Positions 48,851 to 59,609 of a stretch of 64,000 nt of DNA are shown piece after piece. The notes under the pieces were generated by a model that worked only from the letters and a program-made list of their open reading frames with translations, was not told the DNA's origin and made no database searches. Positions within the stretch are counted from its first letter, which is position 1. Each line of letters opens with the position of its first letter. The stretch spans positions 382,705 through 446,704 of the forward strand of contig OZ025712.1 in assembly GCA_964019335.1 (NCBI GenBank), in the 5' to 3' direction. Origin of the DNA: Diplonema japonicum. Its lineage: Eukaryota > Euglenozoa > Diplonemea > Diplonemida > Diplonemidae. Made by a program: the position numbers and the translations under genes.

Positions 48851-50577
48851 AAAAAAAAGAAACCAGCTGGGGTTGAGCTACACACTGCATGCATTAAGGA
48901 CACGACACAGAATGCAGAAGCAGCCAAGGTGCACCCCCTGTCACAGAAATATGGAAATATAAGAAGTACATCAGATGTGTTGTTCACTGTTGACCTCCAT
49001 GTTGGTCATCACTGGTTGTGCCCAAGTGGAGGAACGTATTGCAGATGCTCAGGGTGATGAACTGGCAGCAAACTACACAGGCCCAGAATCTTAGTTACCA
49101 GGGCCATGGCTGGTGTTGAGCTGCACACTGCACACATTAAGGACACAACACGGAATATTGTGCTGTCAGTGTTGTGGTGATATAGTCACCACTTTCAACC
49201 TTGATGATGCAAAGAGGAAAAAAAAAGGGGGGGAAAAAAACTAGTTTGACACTCCATTTGTTTGTGCACACGAGCGGAATTTTACCTAATAAAATAGCTC
49301 ATTACACTGCCATCAACTAGTTTTAGTCTTGACAATAATATTGTTAAAACAAAAAAAAAAGTAAGGAATTCCCTGTTCTGCCAAGTTCCGACTTTCAGTT
49401 TGGCAGAAGAATGGAACGACCCAATCCTGCACAAGCAGAATCTTGGTTACCCAGGACGCCCCGGCTGGGGTTGAGCTGAACACCACACACATTAAGGACA
49501 CGACACGGAATGCAGAAGAAGCTACAACTCGGCTGTGGTGTACCCCCTGTAATCAAGTAGTCTTGTGCAGGTCCTTTAACTCATATATCTCTCACCACGG
49601 CCAGGTTGTAGCTTCTTCTGTGTTCTGCATCAATCACCACAGCTGGGTTGTATTACATCCAAATACAACATTTCCAGACATTTGTACATACCTGCAGCTG
49701 CAGTGCACCAGAGTAGATAGGTGCAAATGGCTTGATGGAGCTGTGCATGTCTGTGGTATGAAGAAGAAGAAAAAGAAAAAAAAAAAAAAAAAAAAAGGCA
49801 AAAAAAAAAAAAAAAAAAAAAAATCATTGTCCAAAAATATTTGAAAAAAAAGTGTTTGCAGGTGTGTCAAAAATTGCGGTGCATTTTTGAGTCTGGTCAG
49901 TCCAGTCAGTCCAGCCGATCTGGTCAGTCTAGCCGATCCAGTCAGTCCAGTCAGTCTGGTAAAATGGGTACACCAGACCAGACCAGATTCACCCATCACT
50001 GCTCAGGGGACTCTTGGAACCAAAAAATTTCTTTGTGTTTTTTGTGTCACAAAGGCCCAAATTTAGGCTGGGGCTTGCATTTTTTTGGCACTTTTGGTTT
50101 CAAAGGTTCAAAAAAAGAGGTCCTAGGTTTGGGTGGGATGTGAGGCAAGGCTCATACTACCTTGTTGTGACTATGTAAAAAGAAAAAAAAAAGAAAAAAA
50201 AATTAAAAAAAATGTCAGGGGGTTTGGAGACCTGCTTTGAAAAAAATATTAAAAAGAGGCCTTTGCAAGAAAAGTACAATGCAAAAAGAAAAAAAAAAAA
50301 AAAAAAAGTAAAAAAAGGGATGGGCAGTGTTGGCCAGACTGGTGGTCTGAGGGGTCTGGCCCACAAACCACCCCAACACCGCAAATTTTCGACACACATG
50401 ATGTATGCAACACAGAGTGCACAACACAGCACGTGTTTTATAACATGTACCACTATGCTGCACAGGGAAAAGCAGGTGTCACAATGTGCACCTCCTGGTG
50501 CACAATATACAAAAGGAAAAAAAAAAAAAAGAAAAAAAAACAATAAGATTTCAGTGTGCATGGGGGTGCTGACTGTT

Positions 50578-50652
<75 letters not shown>

Positions 50653-50820
50653 TTTATCTTCTTTTTCAGGTGGTGGGGATAACATGAAAATATAAAAAAA
50701 AACATCAGATGTGTTGTTCACTGTTGACCTCCTCATCTGTCATCACTGAGCAAACCACACAAGTGCAGAATCTTAGTTACCTGGGGCGCCCTGGCTGGGG
50801 TTGAGCTGAACACCACACAC

Positions 50821-51124
50821 ATTAAGGACACGACACAGAACGCAGAAGAAGCTACAACCTGGCCGTCCAGCCATCGTGATTAAGGAAATGACACGGAACA
50901 CAAAAAGCTACAACTCGGCTGCGGTGATTAAGGACACAATGCAGAACACAGAAGAAGCTACAACCCGGCCATGGTGGTTAAGGAAATGACACGGAATGCA
51001 AGAAGTTACAACCTGGCTGCAGTGATTAAGGGCATGATGTGGAATGCAGAAGAAGCTACATCCTGGCCGTGGTGATTAAGGAAACGACACAGAACGCAGA
51101 AGAAGCTACAACTCGGCTGTGGTG
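50821..51124 (+). repeat. ~50-bp minisatellite, six copies
   Basis: Six consecutive diverged units, each starting ATTAAGG or GTTAAGG and running through GACACGGAAxGCAGAAGAAG, CTACAACxCGGC and TGTGGTG. Single and inverted copies of the same unit occur at 49491-49540 and 49595-49655. Confidence 0.75.
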
Positions 51125-51718
51125 CGCCCCCCTGTAATCAAGTAGACAGTTCTTGTGCAGGGTGCTGCCAACACCGGCCTCCTTTAACTCATATATTTAT
51201 CTCCTTTCTATTATTTTCAGGTGGGGGGGGGGGGATAACATGAAAATATGTGCAACAAACAGGCAGTGCGATGCAGGGGTTGAGCTGTACATTGCACATT
51301 AGGGGCATGGTGCTGAAAGCAAGGAACCGATCTGTTTACACAGGTTGTATAAACATACCCTCCTCTTGTACATATTATTTATTATTTCCCCCCTTTTCTA
51401 TTACATCCAAATACAACATTTGATGTGGAAAGCAGAAACAACAGCTTGGCTTAGGTGTGCGAAAAAATGTGAGAAGACAAGAAAAAAAAGAAGGGAAAAA
51501 AAAAAAGTAAACACATCATGTATGTCAAAAAAAAAATCAAGGATTTTTTTCTCTTTTTTTTTCCCCATTTTCCAAAGGGAAAAAAAAAAAAAAAGAAAAA
51601 AAAAAAGTTGCAAAACTATCAAAAATAATGACAGTGTTGGGGAGAGTCCCATGAGTCCCATGAGTCCTTCCCTCTGTTCCCCTGGATTCCCTCAAATTCC
51701 CTCAAGGGAATGACCCAA

Positions 51719-52640
51719 CACTGACACAGATGACCTATACCTCTTCTCTAGGATCTTGGAGAGGGTGGTCCAGAGTTCCATTCTCCTGCTGGACAGCTCT
51801 GCCACCTGACAAACATGTCAGTACACCCAGGGAAAACTAAAGTTTTTAGCACCAAGAAGGGGTACAGAGGCAAGCTGGCAATGAGGGACACCATATTTGG
51901 GACAGTGAAAAGCATCACTATGCTGGGGTGCACAGTGTGCTTGCAGCCCACCAGAACGAAGAACACCAAGTTCACCACAGCGCTGGATGTGGTCGACAGG
52001 CTCGCAGTAACCCACATCACGAGATCGCGTAAGGCTCTACTGATAGAGGACTGCATCCTCCCAGCGGCACTCTATGGAGTGCTCTACACACCGCCCATGG
52101 ACTCGCTTCTGGACTCCCTCAGGAAGAAGATTACCTCTTGCATATGGGGCCCACACAACCCAACTCGCTTGTCAGGAGCCCTCCTTGGGGTGGCTTTCAA
52201 AGGTCACAGGCTGGACCCTTACTCAGCAGCCGCATACTGCAGAATCACGACGTTTGTGCGAATGATGCAAAGCGACAAAGGGTCTAGGGCACTCGTTAAG
52301 ACGTGCAGGGACAAGTACAAGGAAGCTGCCCAGGGCGGGAACCCCCTCGGCCCTTGCAGGATGCTCGGACAGACCCACGAACTGCTGGGGGAACTGGGGT
52401 CCAGCTGGGCACAGTTTGCGCAGCAATGGGTAAAATCATTGTCCAAAAATATTCGGAAAAAAATTTTTTGCAGGTGTGTCAAAAATTGCAGAAAATTTTC
52501 GAGTCTGGTCAGTCTGGTCAGTCTGGTAAAATGGGTACACCAGACCGGCGGTGGACATGGCAGACCTTGCCAACTGGTCTGGCAAATAATAGGGGCAGGG
52601 CAGTCCAAGAGGCTGAGTAGTTTCTATTTATCCCTTTAGC
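51719..52640 (+). pseudogene. 5'-truncated, frameshifted LINE reverse transcriptase relic
   Basis: The plus strand encodes TDDLYLFSRILERVVQSSIL near 51726, which fits the RT catalytic D-D region, then stops; about 90 bp on, a different frame continues (ATG 51815) with VHPGKTKVFSTKKGYRG, VKSITMLGCTV, RSRKALLIEDCILPAALYGV and KITSCIWGPHNPTRLSGALL, the usual order of thumb-domain motifs of non-LTR retrotransposons. A frameshift therefore separates the two parts. The end is flanked by the same GTCTGGTCAGTCTGG repeat and CAGGTGTGTCAAAAATTGC block seen at 49858-49980, which may mark element ends. Confidence 0.65.
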
Positions 52641-52720
52641 ATTGCTTATCCACCTACTTCATATTTACCATTCTATTTATTTGCTTACAGCACCAACAGG
52701 TTTCGCTATCTTTAAAATAT

Positions 52721-53581
52721 ATGTTGCGCTTCACGCTCCTTGCCACTGCGATCGCCATGGGCAGTGCCCAAACCCTGACTCAAGCTGAGACTGCCCAGGC
52801 CCTCATCGACAAGGTGTTGAATGGGACCGCCGACGACTGGACCTACCCTTGCAGACCCATCAGGCTCCCTATGAAGGATTCTGGTTATAAGCACAAGTGG
52901 TGGAAAGAGGGAGGTATGTCCCAGGAGGACTTCATGGAGGACCTGGCCCACGGGTTTGGGGGTGACGAGGGACGTGTGAATGTGACTGGCGATGTGCCTC
53001 CCGCACTTGTCTCCTGGGGCACAGACGGCAACGCCAACTTCACATGGCGTTTCCCCGACCGTGCCCTGAACAACTACTTCAAGAAGGTATTTTGGAACAT
53101 CAAATTCTGCATGTGGGAGTACGACTTCGATACTGAGTTCACGAAGTACGACCTGTTCCACGCACACGCTTTCTCGTTCGAGCATGACGGGATCAAGGAC
53201 TTCGGGATGGTGTTCCACGCAAAGGAATACCCTAGCGACCTGTTCACGGGTGTCACTGGTGCCCCTTTCAACACATCGCACCCCTCCTACCCTGTGAGGA
53301 ACATCTTGTGGGTGGCATCCCTCTCGCAGTCCTTCCTCATCGACTCTGACAACGTGGCGACGCATCCCCTCATGAAGCCCGACTGGCTTCAGCTCGGACA
53401 GGCTGACTGGATGGACGACTACTACTACGAGGTGTTGAAGGCCCGCACTGTGGACACCCTTCCCTTCATCGCGATGGGCTCCCGTCTTGGTGGGCTGAAC
53501 TACTTCACAAGGCACACCATCGCCAACCTCACGGGGGACGCGGAGGCGGGGTGCAAATTTGACGAAGTCTTCTTCGCCTAA
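52721..53581 (+). CDS. Secreted protein family, copy 1
   Basis: 286 residues with a signal peptide (MLRFTLLATAIAMGSAQ) and five N-glycosylation sequons (NGT34, NVT87, NFT106, NTS184, NLT269). Motifs include GGMSQEDFMEDLAHGFGGDE, FHAHAFSFEHDG and FHAKEYPSDLF; the clustered histidines could bind a metal. I do not recognise the family. Compared with copies 2-4, differences cluster in three patches (about 51-64, 121-138, 265-280) while the rest is almost unchanged. An upstream splice-acceptor-like site is not needed; the ATG is the first in frame. Confidence 0.82.
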   Translation: MLRFTLLATAIAMGSAQTLTQAETAQALIDKVLNGTADDWTYPCRPIRLPMKDSGYKHKWWKEGGMSQEDFMEDLAHGFGGDEGRVNVTGDVPPALVSWGTDGNANFTWRFPDRALNNYFKKVFWNIKFCMWEYDFDTEFTKYDLFHAHAFSFEHDGIKDFGMVFHAKEYPSDLFTGVTGAPFNTSHPSYPVRNILWVASLSQSFLIDSDNVATHPLMKPDWLQLGQADWMDDYYYEVLKARTVDTLPFIAMGSRLGGLNYFTRHTIANLTGDAEAGCKFDEVFFA

Positions 53582-54275
53582 GCTTCTAAAGGCAGCGCGT
53601 TGTAGTGATTCGAGAGGAGAAGTTCGGACCATTCGCGTAACAAATAAATTTCTTTTCTCACTTTTTTGTTTGAGTGAGACATCATCGTCTCCTTATCTTT
53701 TGCAATTGTCTGTTGCAAGCTAGTTAATTATTCGGTTGTTCTACCACCGCATGTTGATTACTAGTCTTCGCATTATCCCTCTCTGAGAAAGAATAAACCT
53801 AAAAATGCGATCTATTTTCTTTTTATCTATTCTGTTATCTAACCTCTTTTTTCTTGAAGGAATCAGGAGAAATGCGGCTGCGACTGCCTTGCTACTACAG
53901 CGGCACTCTTTAGCTTTCCTCTTTCTTTTTCAAGGCCTCATTGTGACTTCTTGAAGCTGGCTTACTCCATCGTCAGCTAAGCAGAGATTTGAATATCCTT
54001 TTCTCTGTCCGTATTAACCAACCACCGCTTCCTCCCATCGCTACCCATTCAATCTCACACCCGAAAAAAAAGACAAAACATATTACATTTGACTCGTTGT
54101 TATTGGGTGTGAAAATACTATGAAGTCGCAGGCATAGTCACCAGCTATGCTCTCTTTCTATGTGCGAAGACCACTTTTTATATTGGCACAGCTTTGTATC
54201 TACCTATATACCTGTACCCCTTGCCAACCAGCTTTGCAGATCTATTTCAAAAAAAAAAAAAAAAAACCACTGACA
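53582..54275. other. Spacer between copies 1 and 2
   Basis: AT-balanced, no gene recognised; not related by eye to the spacers between copies 2-4. An A-run lies 10 bp before the copy 2 ATG. Confidence 0.5.
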
Positions 54276-55136
54276 ATGTTGCGCTTCACGCTCCTTGCCA
54301 CTGCGATCGCCATGGGCAGTGCCCAAACCCTGACTCAAGCTGAGACTGCCCAGGCCCTCATCGACAAGGTGTTGAACGGTACCGCCGACGACTGGACCTA
54401 CCCCTGCAGACCCATCAGGCTCCCAAGGAAATACTCTGGGTTCCACCACAGGTGGTGGAGACATGGAGGTATGTCCCAGGAGGACTTCATGGAGGACCTG
54501 GCCCACGGGTTTGGGGGTGACGAGGGACGTGTGAATGTGACTGGCGACGTGCCTCCCGCACTTGTCTCCTGGGGCACAGACGGCAACGCCAACTTCACAT
54601 GGCGTTTCCCCGACCGTGCCCTGAACAACTACTTCAGGAAGGCCTTCTGGAACATCAAGTTCTGCATGTGGGAGCACGGGCACAATGTGGAGTTCACGAA
54701 GTACGACCTGTTCCACGCACACGCTTTCTCGTTCGAGCATGACGGGATCAAGGACTTCGGGATGGTGTTCCACGCAAAGGAATACCCTAGCGACCTGTTC
54801 ACGGGTGTCACTGGTGCCCCTTTCAACACATCGCACCCCTCCTACCCTGTGAGGAACATCTTGTGGGTGGCATCCCTCTCGCAGTCCTTCCTCATCGACT
54901 CTGACAACGTGGCGACGCATCCCCTCATGAAGCCCGACTGGCTTCAGCTCGGACAGGCTGACTGGATGGACGACTACTACTACGAGGTGTTGAAGGCCCG
55001 CACTGTGGACACCCTTCCCTTCATCGCGATGGGCTCCCGTCTTGGTGGGCTGAACTACTTCACAAGGCCTACCATCGCCAACCTCACAGGGACCACTCCC
55101 GACTGGTGTGACTTCGACGAGGTTTTCTTTGCTTAG
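54276..55136 (+). CDS. Secreted protein family, copy 2
   Basis: 286 residues, same signal peptide and sequons as copy 1, with its own residues in the three variable patches (PRKYSGFHHRWWRHGG; MWEHGHNVEFTK; TGTTPDWCDFDEVFFA). The ATG at 54276 is preferred over an in-frame ATG at 54147, because the latter reads through AT-rich leader and a poly-Lys run. It begins the first of two identical 1849-bp units. Confidence 0.82.
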   Translation: MLRFTLLATAIAMGSAQTLTQAETAQALIDKVLNGTADDWTYPCRPIRLPRKYSGFHHRWWRHGGMSQEDFMEDLAHGFGGDEGRVNVTGDVPPALVSWGTDGNANFTWRFPDRALNNYFRKAFWNIKFCMWEHGHNVEFTKYDLFHAHAFSFEHDGIKDFGMVFHAKEYPSDLFTGVTGAPFNTSHPSYPVRNILWVASLSQSFLIDSDNVATHPLMKPDWLQLGQADWMDDYYYEVLKARTVDTLPFIAMGSRLGGLNYFTRPTIANLTGTTPDWCDFDEVFFA

Positions 55137-56124
55137 AAAATCTTAGTTCCAACATCCCTACTTTCGTCCCCTCACAAGCATTTCCGTTTGATAGAACTTG
55201 GGTAGTTTAGTATAAAGATCCTTCTCCTTCTATTGAGGGAGGCAATGGCACACCATAGAGGAAGGGGTGAGATTAAACCCCATGCCTCCTTGTTACAGTT
55301 CCGTTGTCGAGGATCATGTCTGCCAATTACTCCGTTCTACGTAACAGCAAGGGGATCTTGTGGTTGAATGTCTACCCTCACATTTATCCAAGTCCCCTGC
55401 CTCCCCGTTTTATTTCTGACCCCCCCCCCCCCCCCTGGTTTCCCCCTCCTCTGTTATTCTCTCAAGTGCGATCCCCCTGCCCCCCATTTTATTTTTGTTT
55501 CCCCCTTCAAACGGAGAAGGGGGCAGTTGTAGCAGTATTTACTGGAGATATCCTCATTATTCATAAGAACTCTGTTTCTACGTAGTCTGTTACATCTGAT
55601 GGAGAACCCGATGTCATGGAGGAGGTACCCTGTGATGTTGGCAAGTAAGGCTTGTTCCTTTACCCTGCAAATTTAAAAGCTCTCAAAAGTAAAATCCAAC
55701 CCATCCTCACATTTCTCAGTGCTCTTCCCTCCTCCCCCCTTCTTTTTAATTGTTGTCGTCGTTTGCTTGATGCGGAAGGACGAAAGGCATTTCCCCGTTT
55801 TCTGTTTCCCACCTTTTTCCGCGCGATTTTTTTCTTTTTAGTCACAAGTTATTTTCAAAAAAAGAAAAATGATTATACCTTATGCAACTTATGCCGACAA
55901 CAAGGATAATATTTTTTGAGTTGGCCACCCTCTTCACCCACCCCAAGTTTTCCAGCCATGATGTTTTTCTGACACATCTGCGGTGCACTTGCTGTTCTGC
56001 TGTACGTCTCATGAAAACGGAATCTCTTTTTTCTTAAGAATGGCAAATCCCCCCTCTCCCCAATATCCACCTGCACACCTCACACACCACTGCAGGTTTT
56101 TAATTCCCTTAAATCATAAACACA
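55137..56124. other. Spacer within 1849-bp unit, first copy
   Basis: 988 bp with a C-run (55419-55436) and pyrimidine-rich stretches; no gene recognised. The same spacer recurs at 56986-57973. Confidence 0.6.
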
Positions 56125-56985
56125 ATGTTGCGCTTCACGCTCCTTGCCACTGCGATCGCCATGGGCAGTGCCCAAACCCTGACTCAAGCTGAGACTGCCC
56201 AGGCCCTCATCGACAAGGTGTTGAACGGTACCGCCGACGACTGGACCTACCCCTGCAGACCCATCAGGCTCCCAAGGAAATACTCTGGGTTCCACCACAG
56301 GTGGTGGAGACATGGAGGTATGTCCCAGGAGGACTTCATGGAGGACCTGGCCCACGGGTTTGGGGGTGACGAGGGACGTGTGAATGTGACTGGCGACGTG
56401 CCTCCCGCACTTGTCTCCTGGGGCACAGACGGCAACGCCAACTTCACATGGCGTTTCCCCGACCGTGCCCTGAACAACTACTTCAGGAAGGCCTTCTGGA
56501 ACATCAAGTTCTGCATGTGGGAGCACGGGCACAATGTGGAGTTCACGAAGTACGACCTGTTCCACGCACACGCTTTCTCGTTCGAGCATGACGGGATCAA
56601 GGACTTCGGGATGGTGTTCCACGCAAAGGAATACCCTAGCGACCTGTTCACGGGTGTCACTGGTGCCCCTTTCAACACATCGCACCCCTCCTACCCTGTG
56701 AGGAACATCTTGTGGGTGGCATCCCTCTCGCAGTCCTTCCTCATCGACTCTGACAACGTGGCGACGCATCCCCTCATGAAGCCCGACTGGCTTCAGCTCG
56801 GACAGGCTGACTGGATGGACGACTACTACTACGAGGTGTTGAAGGCCCGCACTGTGGACACCCTTCCCTTCATCGCGATGGGCTCCCGTCTTGGTGGGCT
56901 GAACTACTTCACAAGGCCTACCATCGCCAACCTCACAGGGACCACTCCCGACTGGTGTGACTTCGACGAGGTTTTCTTTGCTTAG
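56125..56985 (+). CDS. Secreted protein family, copy 3
   Basis: Encodes the same 286 residues as copy 2 and looks identical in DNA, 1849 bp downstream of it. Same leader as copy 4 (CATAAACACA before the ATG), which differs from the leader of copy 2. Confidence 0.82.
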   Translation: MLRFTLLATAIAMGSAQTLTQAETAQALIDKVLNGTADDWTYPCRPIRLPRKYSGFHHRWWRHGGMSQEDFMEDLAHGFGGDEGRVNVTGDVPPALVSWGTDGNANFTWRFPDRALNNYFRKAFWNIKFCMWEHGHNVEFTKYDLFHAHAFSFEHDGIKDFGMVFHAKEYPSDLFTGVTGAPFNTSHPSYPVRNILWVASLSQSFLIDSDNVATHPLMKPDWLQLGQADWMDDYYYEVLKARTVDTLPFIAMGSRLGGLNYFTRPTIANLTGTTPDWCDFDEVFFA

Positions 56986-57973
56986 AAAATCTTAGTTCCA
57001 ACATCCCTACTTTCGTCCCCTCACAAGCATTTCCGTTTGATAGAACTTGGGTAGTTTAGTATAAAGATCCTTCTCCTTCTATTGAGGGAGGCAATGGCAC
57101 ACCATAGAGGAAGGGGTGAGATTAAACCCCATGCCTCCTTGTTACAGTTCCGTTGTCGAGGATCATGTCTGCCAATTACTCCGTTCTACGTAACAGCAAG
57201 GGGATCTTGTGGTTGAATGTCTACCCTCACATTTATCCAAGTCCCCTGCCTCCCCGTTTTATTTCTGACCCCCCCCCCCCCCCCTGGTTTCCCCCTCCTC
57301 TGTTATTCTCTCAAGTGCGATCCCCCTGCCCCCCATTTTATTTTTGTTTCCCCCTTCAAACGGAGAAGGGGGCAGTTGTAGCAGTATTTACTGGAGATAT
57401 CCTCATTATTCATAAGAACTCTGTTTCTACGTAGTCTGTTACATCTGATGGAGAACCCGATGTCATGGAGGAGGTACCCTGTGATGTTGGCAAGTAAGGC
57501 TTGTTCCTTTACCCTGCAAATTTAAAAGCTCTCAAAAGTAAAATCCAACCCATCCTCACATTTCTCAGTGCTCTTCCCTCCTCCCCCCTTCTTTTTAATT
57601 GTTGTCGTCGTTTGCTTGATGCGGAAGGACGAAAGGCATTTCCCCGTTTTCTGTTTCCCACCTTTTTCCGCGCGATTTTTTTCTTTTTAGTCACAAGTTA
57701 TTTTCAAAAAAAGAAAAATGATTATACCTTATGCAACTTATGCCGACAACAAGGATAATATTTTTTGAGTTGGCCACCCTCTTCACCCACCCCAAGTTTT
57801 CCAGCCATGATGTTTTTCTGACACATCTGCGGTGCACTTGCTGTTCTGCTGTACGTCTCATGAAAACGGAATCTCTTTTTTCTTAAGAATGGCAAATCCC
57901 CCCTCTCCCCAATATCCACCTGCACACCTCACACACCACTGCAGGTTTTTAATTCCCTTAAATCATAAACACA
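56986..57973. repeat. Spacer within 1849-bp unit, second copy
   Basis: Repeats 55137-56124, C-run included. Together with the preceding gene it forms the second 1849-bp unit of the array (units 54276-56124 and 56125-57973). Confidence 0.7.
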
Positions 57974-58834
57974 ATGTTGCGCTTCACGCTCCTTGCCACT
58001 GCGATCGCCATGGGCAGTGCCCAAACCCTGACTCAAGCTGAGACTGCCCAGGCCCTCATCGACAAGGTGTTGAACGGTACCGCCGACGACTGGACCTACC
58101 CCTGCAGACCCATCAGGCTCCCAAGGAAATACTCTGGGTTCCACCACAGGTGGTGGAGACATGGAGGTATGTCCCAGGAGGACTTCATGGAGGACCTGGC
58201 CCACGGGTTTGGGGGTGACGAGGGACGTGTGAATGTGACTGGCGACGTGCCTCCCGCACTTGTCTCCTGGGGCACAGACGGCAACGCCAACTTCACATGG
58301 CGTTTCCCCGACCGTGCCCTGAACAACTACTTCAGGAAGGCCTTCTGGAACATCAAGTTCTGCATGTGGGAGCACGGGCACAATGTGGAGTTCACGAAGT
58401 ACGACCTGTTCCACGCACACGCTTTCTCGTTCGAGCATGACGGGATCAAGGACTTCGGGATGGTGTTCCACGCAAAGGAATACCCTAGCGACCTGTTCAC
58501 GGGTGTCACTGGTGCCCCTTTCAACACATCGCACCCCTCCTACCCTGTGAGGAACATCTTGTGGGTGGCATCCCTCTCGCAGTCCTTCCTCATCGACTCT
58601 GACAACGTGGCGACGCATCCCCTCATGAAGCCCGACTGGCTTCAGCTCGGACAGGCTGACTGGATGGACGACTACTACTACGAGGTGTTGAAGGCCCGCA
58701 CTGTGGACACCCTTCCCTTCATCGCGATGGGCTCCCGTCTTGGTGGGCTGAACTACTTCACAAGGCCTACCATCGCCAACCTCACAGGGACCACTCCCGA
58801 CTGGTGTGACTTCGACGAGGTTTTCTTTGCTTAG
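57974..58834 (+). CDS. Secreted protein family, copy 4
   Basis: Same 286-residue product as copies 2 and 3. Identity stops at the TAG stop codon; the 3' flank is new, so the array ends here. Confidence 0.82.
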   Translation: MLRFTLLATAIAMGSAQTLTQAETAQALIDKVLNGTADDWTYPCRPIRLPRKYSGFHHRWWRHGGMSQEDFMEDLAHGFGGDEGRVNVTGDVPPALVSWGTDGNANFTWRFPDRALNNYFRKAFWNIKFCMWEHGHNVEFTKYDLFHAHAFSFEHDGIKDFGMVFHAKEYPSDLFTGVTGAPFNTSHPSYPVRNILWVASLSQSFLIDSDNVATHPLMKPDWLQLGQADWMDDYYYEVLKARTVDTLPFIAMGSRLGGLNYFTRPTIANLTGTTPDWCDFDEVFFA

Positions 58835-58986
58835 AATTTTCTTTTTCGGGCACACCAATGATGATAGTTGTTTCTGTTCTTTCCTCCCAATCCTATCGTA
58901 TGGCCATCATAATCCCGTGATGAAGAAAAGCAATGGTGCGAAGAGAAAATACTTTTTCTGAACGCTGGCCTTTTTCTTTTACCCAT

Positions 58987-59020
<34 letters not shown>

Positions 59021-59609
59021 CCGATGGGAGCTAGCACCCAACAAGCTATTTTTGTTTATTTTATTGTGATTTCGCTGTTACGATGCTCTGCAGCCTGCTG
59101 AGTATTCCTTCTCCCTCTTGCGGTGTCTGAGGAACGTATTAAATTTCTTGGATTCCGTGGGGTTAATGTAAGTAGCAGTGATCTTTTTTTTCTGTGCGAA
59201 GAAAGCTCCCTTTAATCCTCTACCCTATTGCGAGAAAAAAAAAAAGAAAAACATCTTCTATTTAACTATTTCAATTCTAAACCTGTGTGTTTCAAGTTCA
59301 TCCAAACCTTTTGGTTACGCATTCAAAAAGAAAAATAAAAAAAGATAAAAAAGAAGTCCGCATGTTGACAGCGTCTGAACACGTGGTTGTTTTTCATCCC
59401 TTTGAAAATTGTCCCCCCTATTTCTGTTCCCCCCTTTCTTTCTTTTTTTTTTTTTGTTCTTCCTCCCACTATTCTTTCGTTTTTTTCCACCAATTCCCAC
59501 CACCACCATATTGAAGTTTTTTATTTTCCATTTTTTTTGGTTCATTTATTGAATTTAGTTAACTCACCCAACACACCACCAGGGGGGGCGGGCTGCCAAC
59601 AGCACCGTT
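58835..59609. other. Intergenic, possible first exon of next gene
   Basis: Contains a ~30-A run (58988-59018) and T-rich DNA. CACCAG just before 59582 could be an acceptor for the next gene, but no donor or first exon was identified. Confidence 0.4.

Larger units (their letters stand above)
47071..52720. repeat. Strand-switch region: repeats and retroelement remnants
   Basis: The region separates the minus-strand block from the plus-strand block and holds no intact gene. It contains CCAGACTGA/GGACTGGACT-type tandem repeats (about 47735-47830, 49885-49980 and 52500-52530), LINE remnants, copies of a dispersed element with the core CATCAGATGTGTTGTTCACT and TTGAGCTGAACACCACACAC (48865-48930, 48968-49160, 49435-49520, 50702-50850), and pure A-runs, the longest about 70 bases at 50581-50650. 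Confidence 0.7.

Noticed and set aside
51632-51723. Inverted repeat CAGTGTTGGG / CCCAACACTG as transposon ends
   Set aside because: Only 10-13 bp with one mismatch around 72 bp of simple sequence; no target-site duplication or transposase seen.
57929-58858. 309-residue minus-strand frame opposite the secreted family (also at 52712-53632, 54204-54920 and 56080-56769)
   Set aside because: The plus frame has a signal peptide, sequons and replacement pattern of a protein gene; the minus frame ends inside flanking DNA and has no domain.
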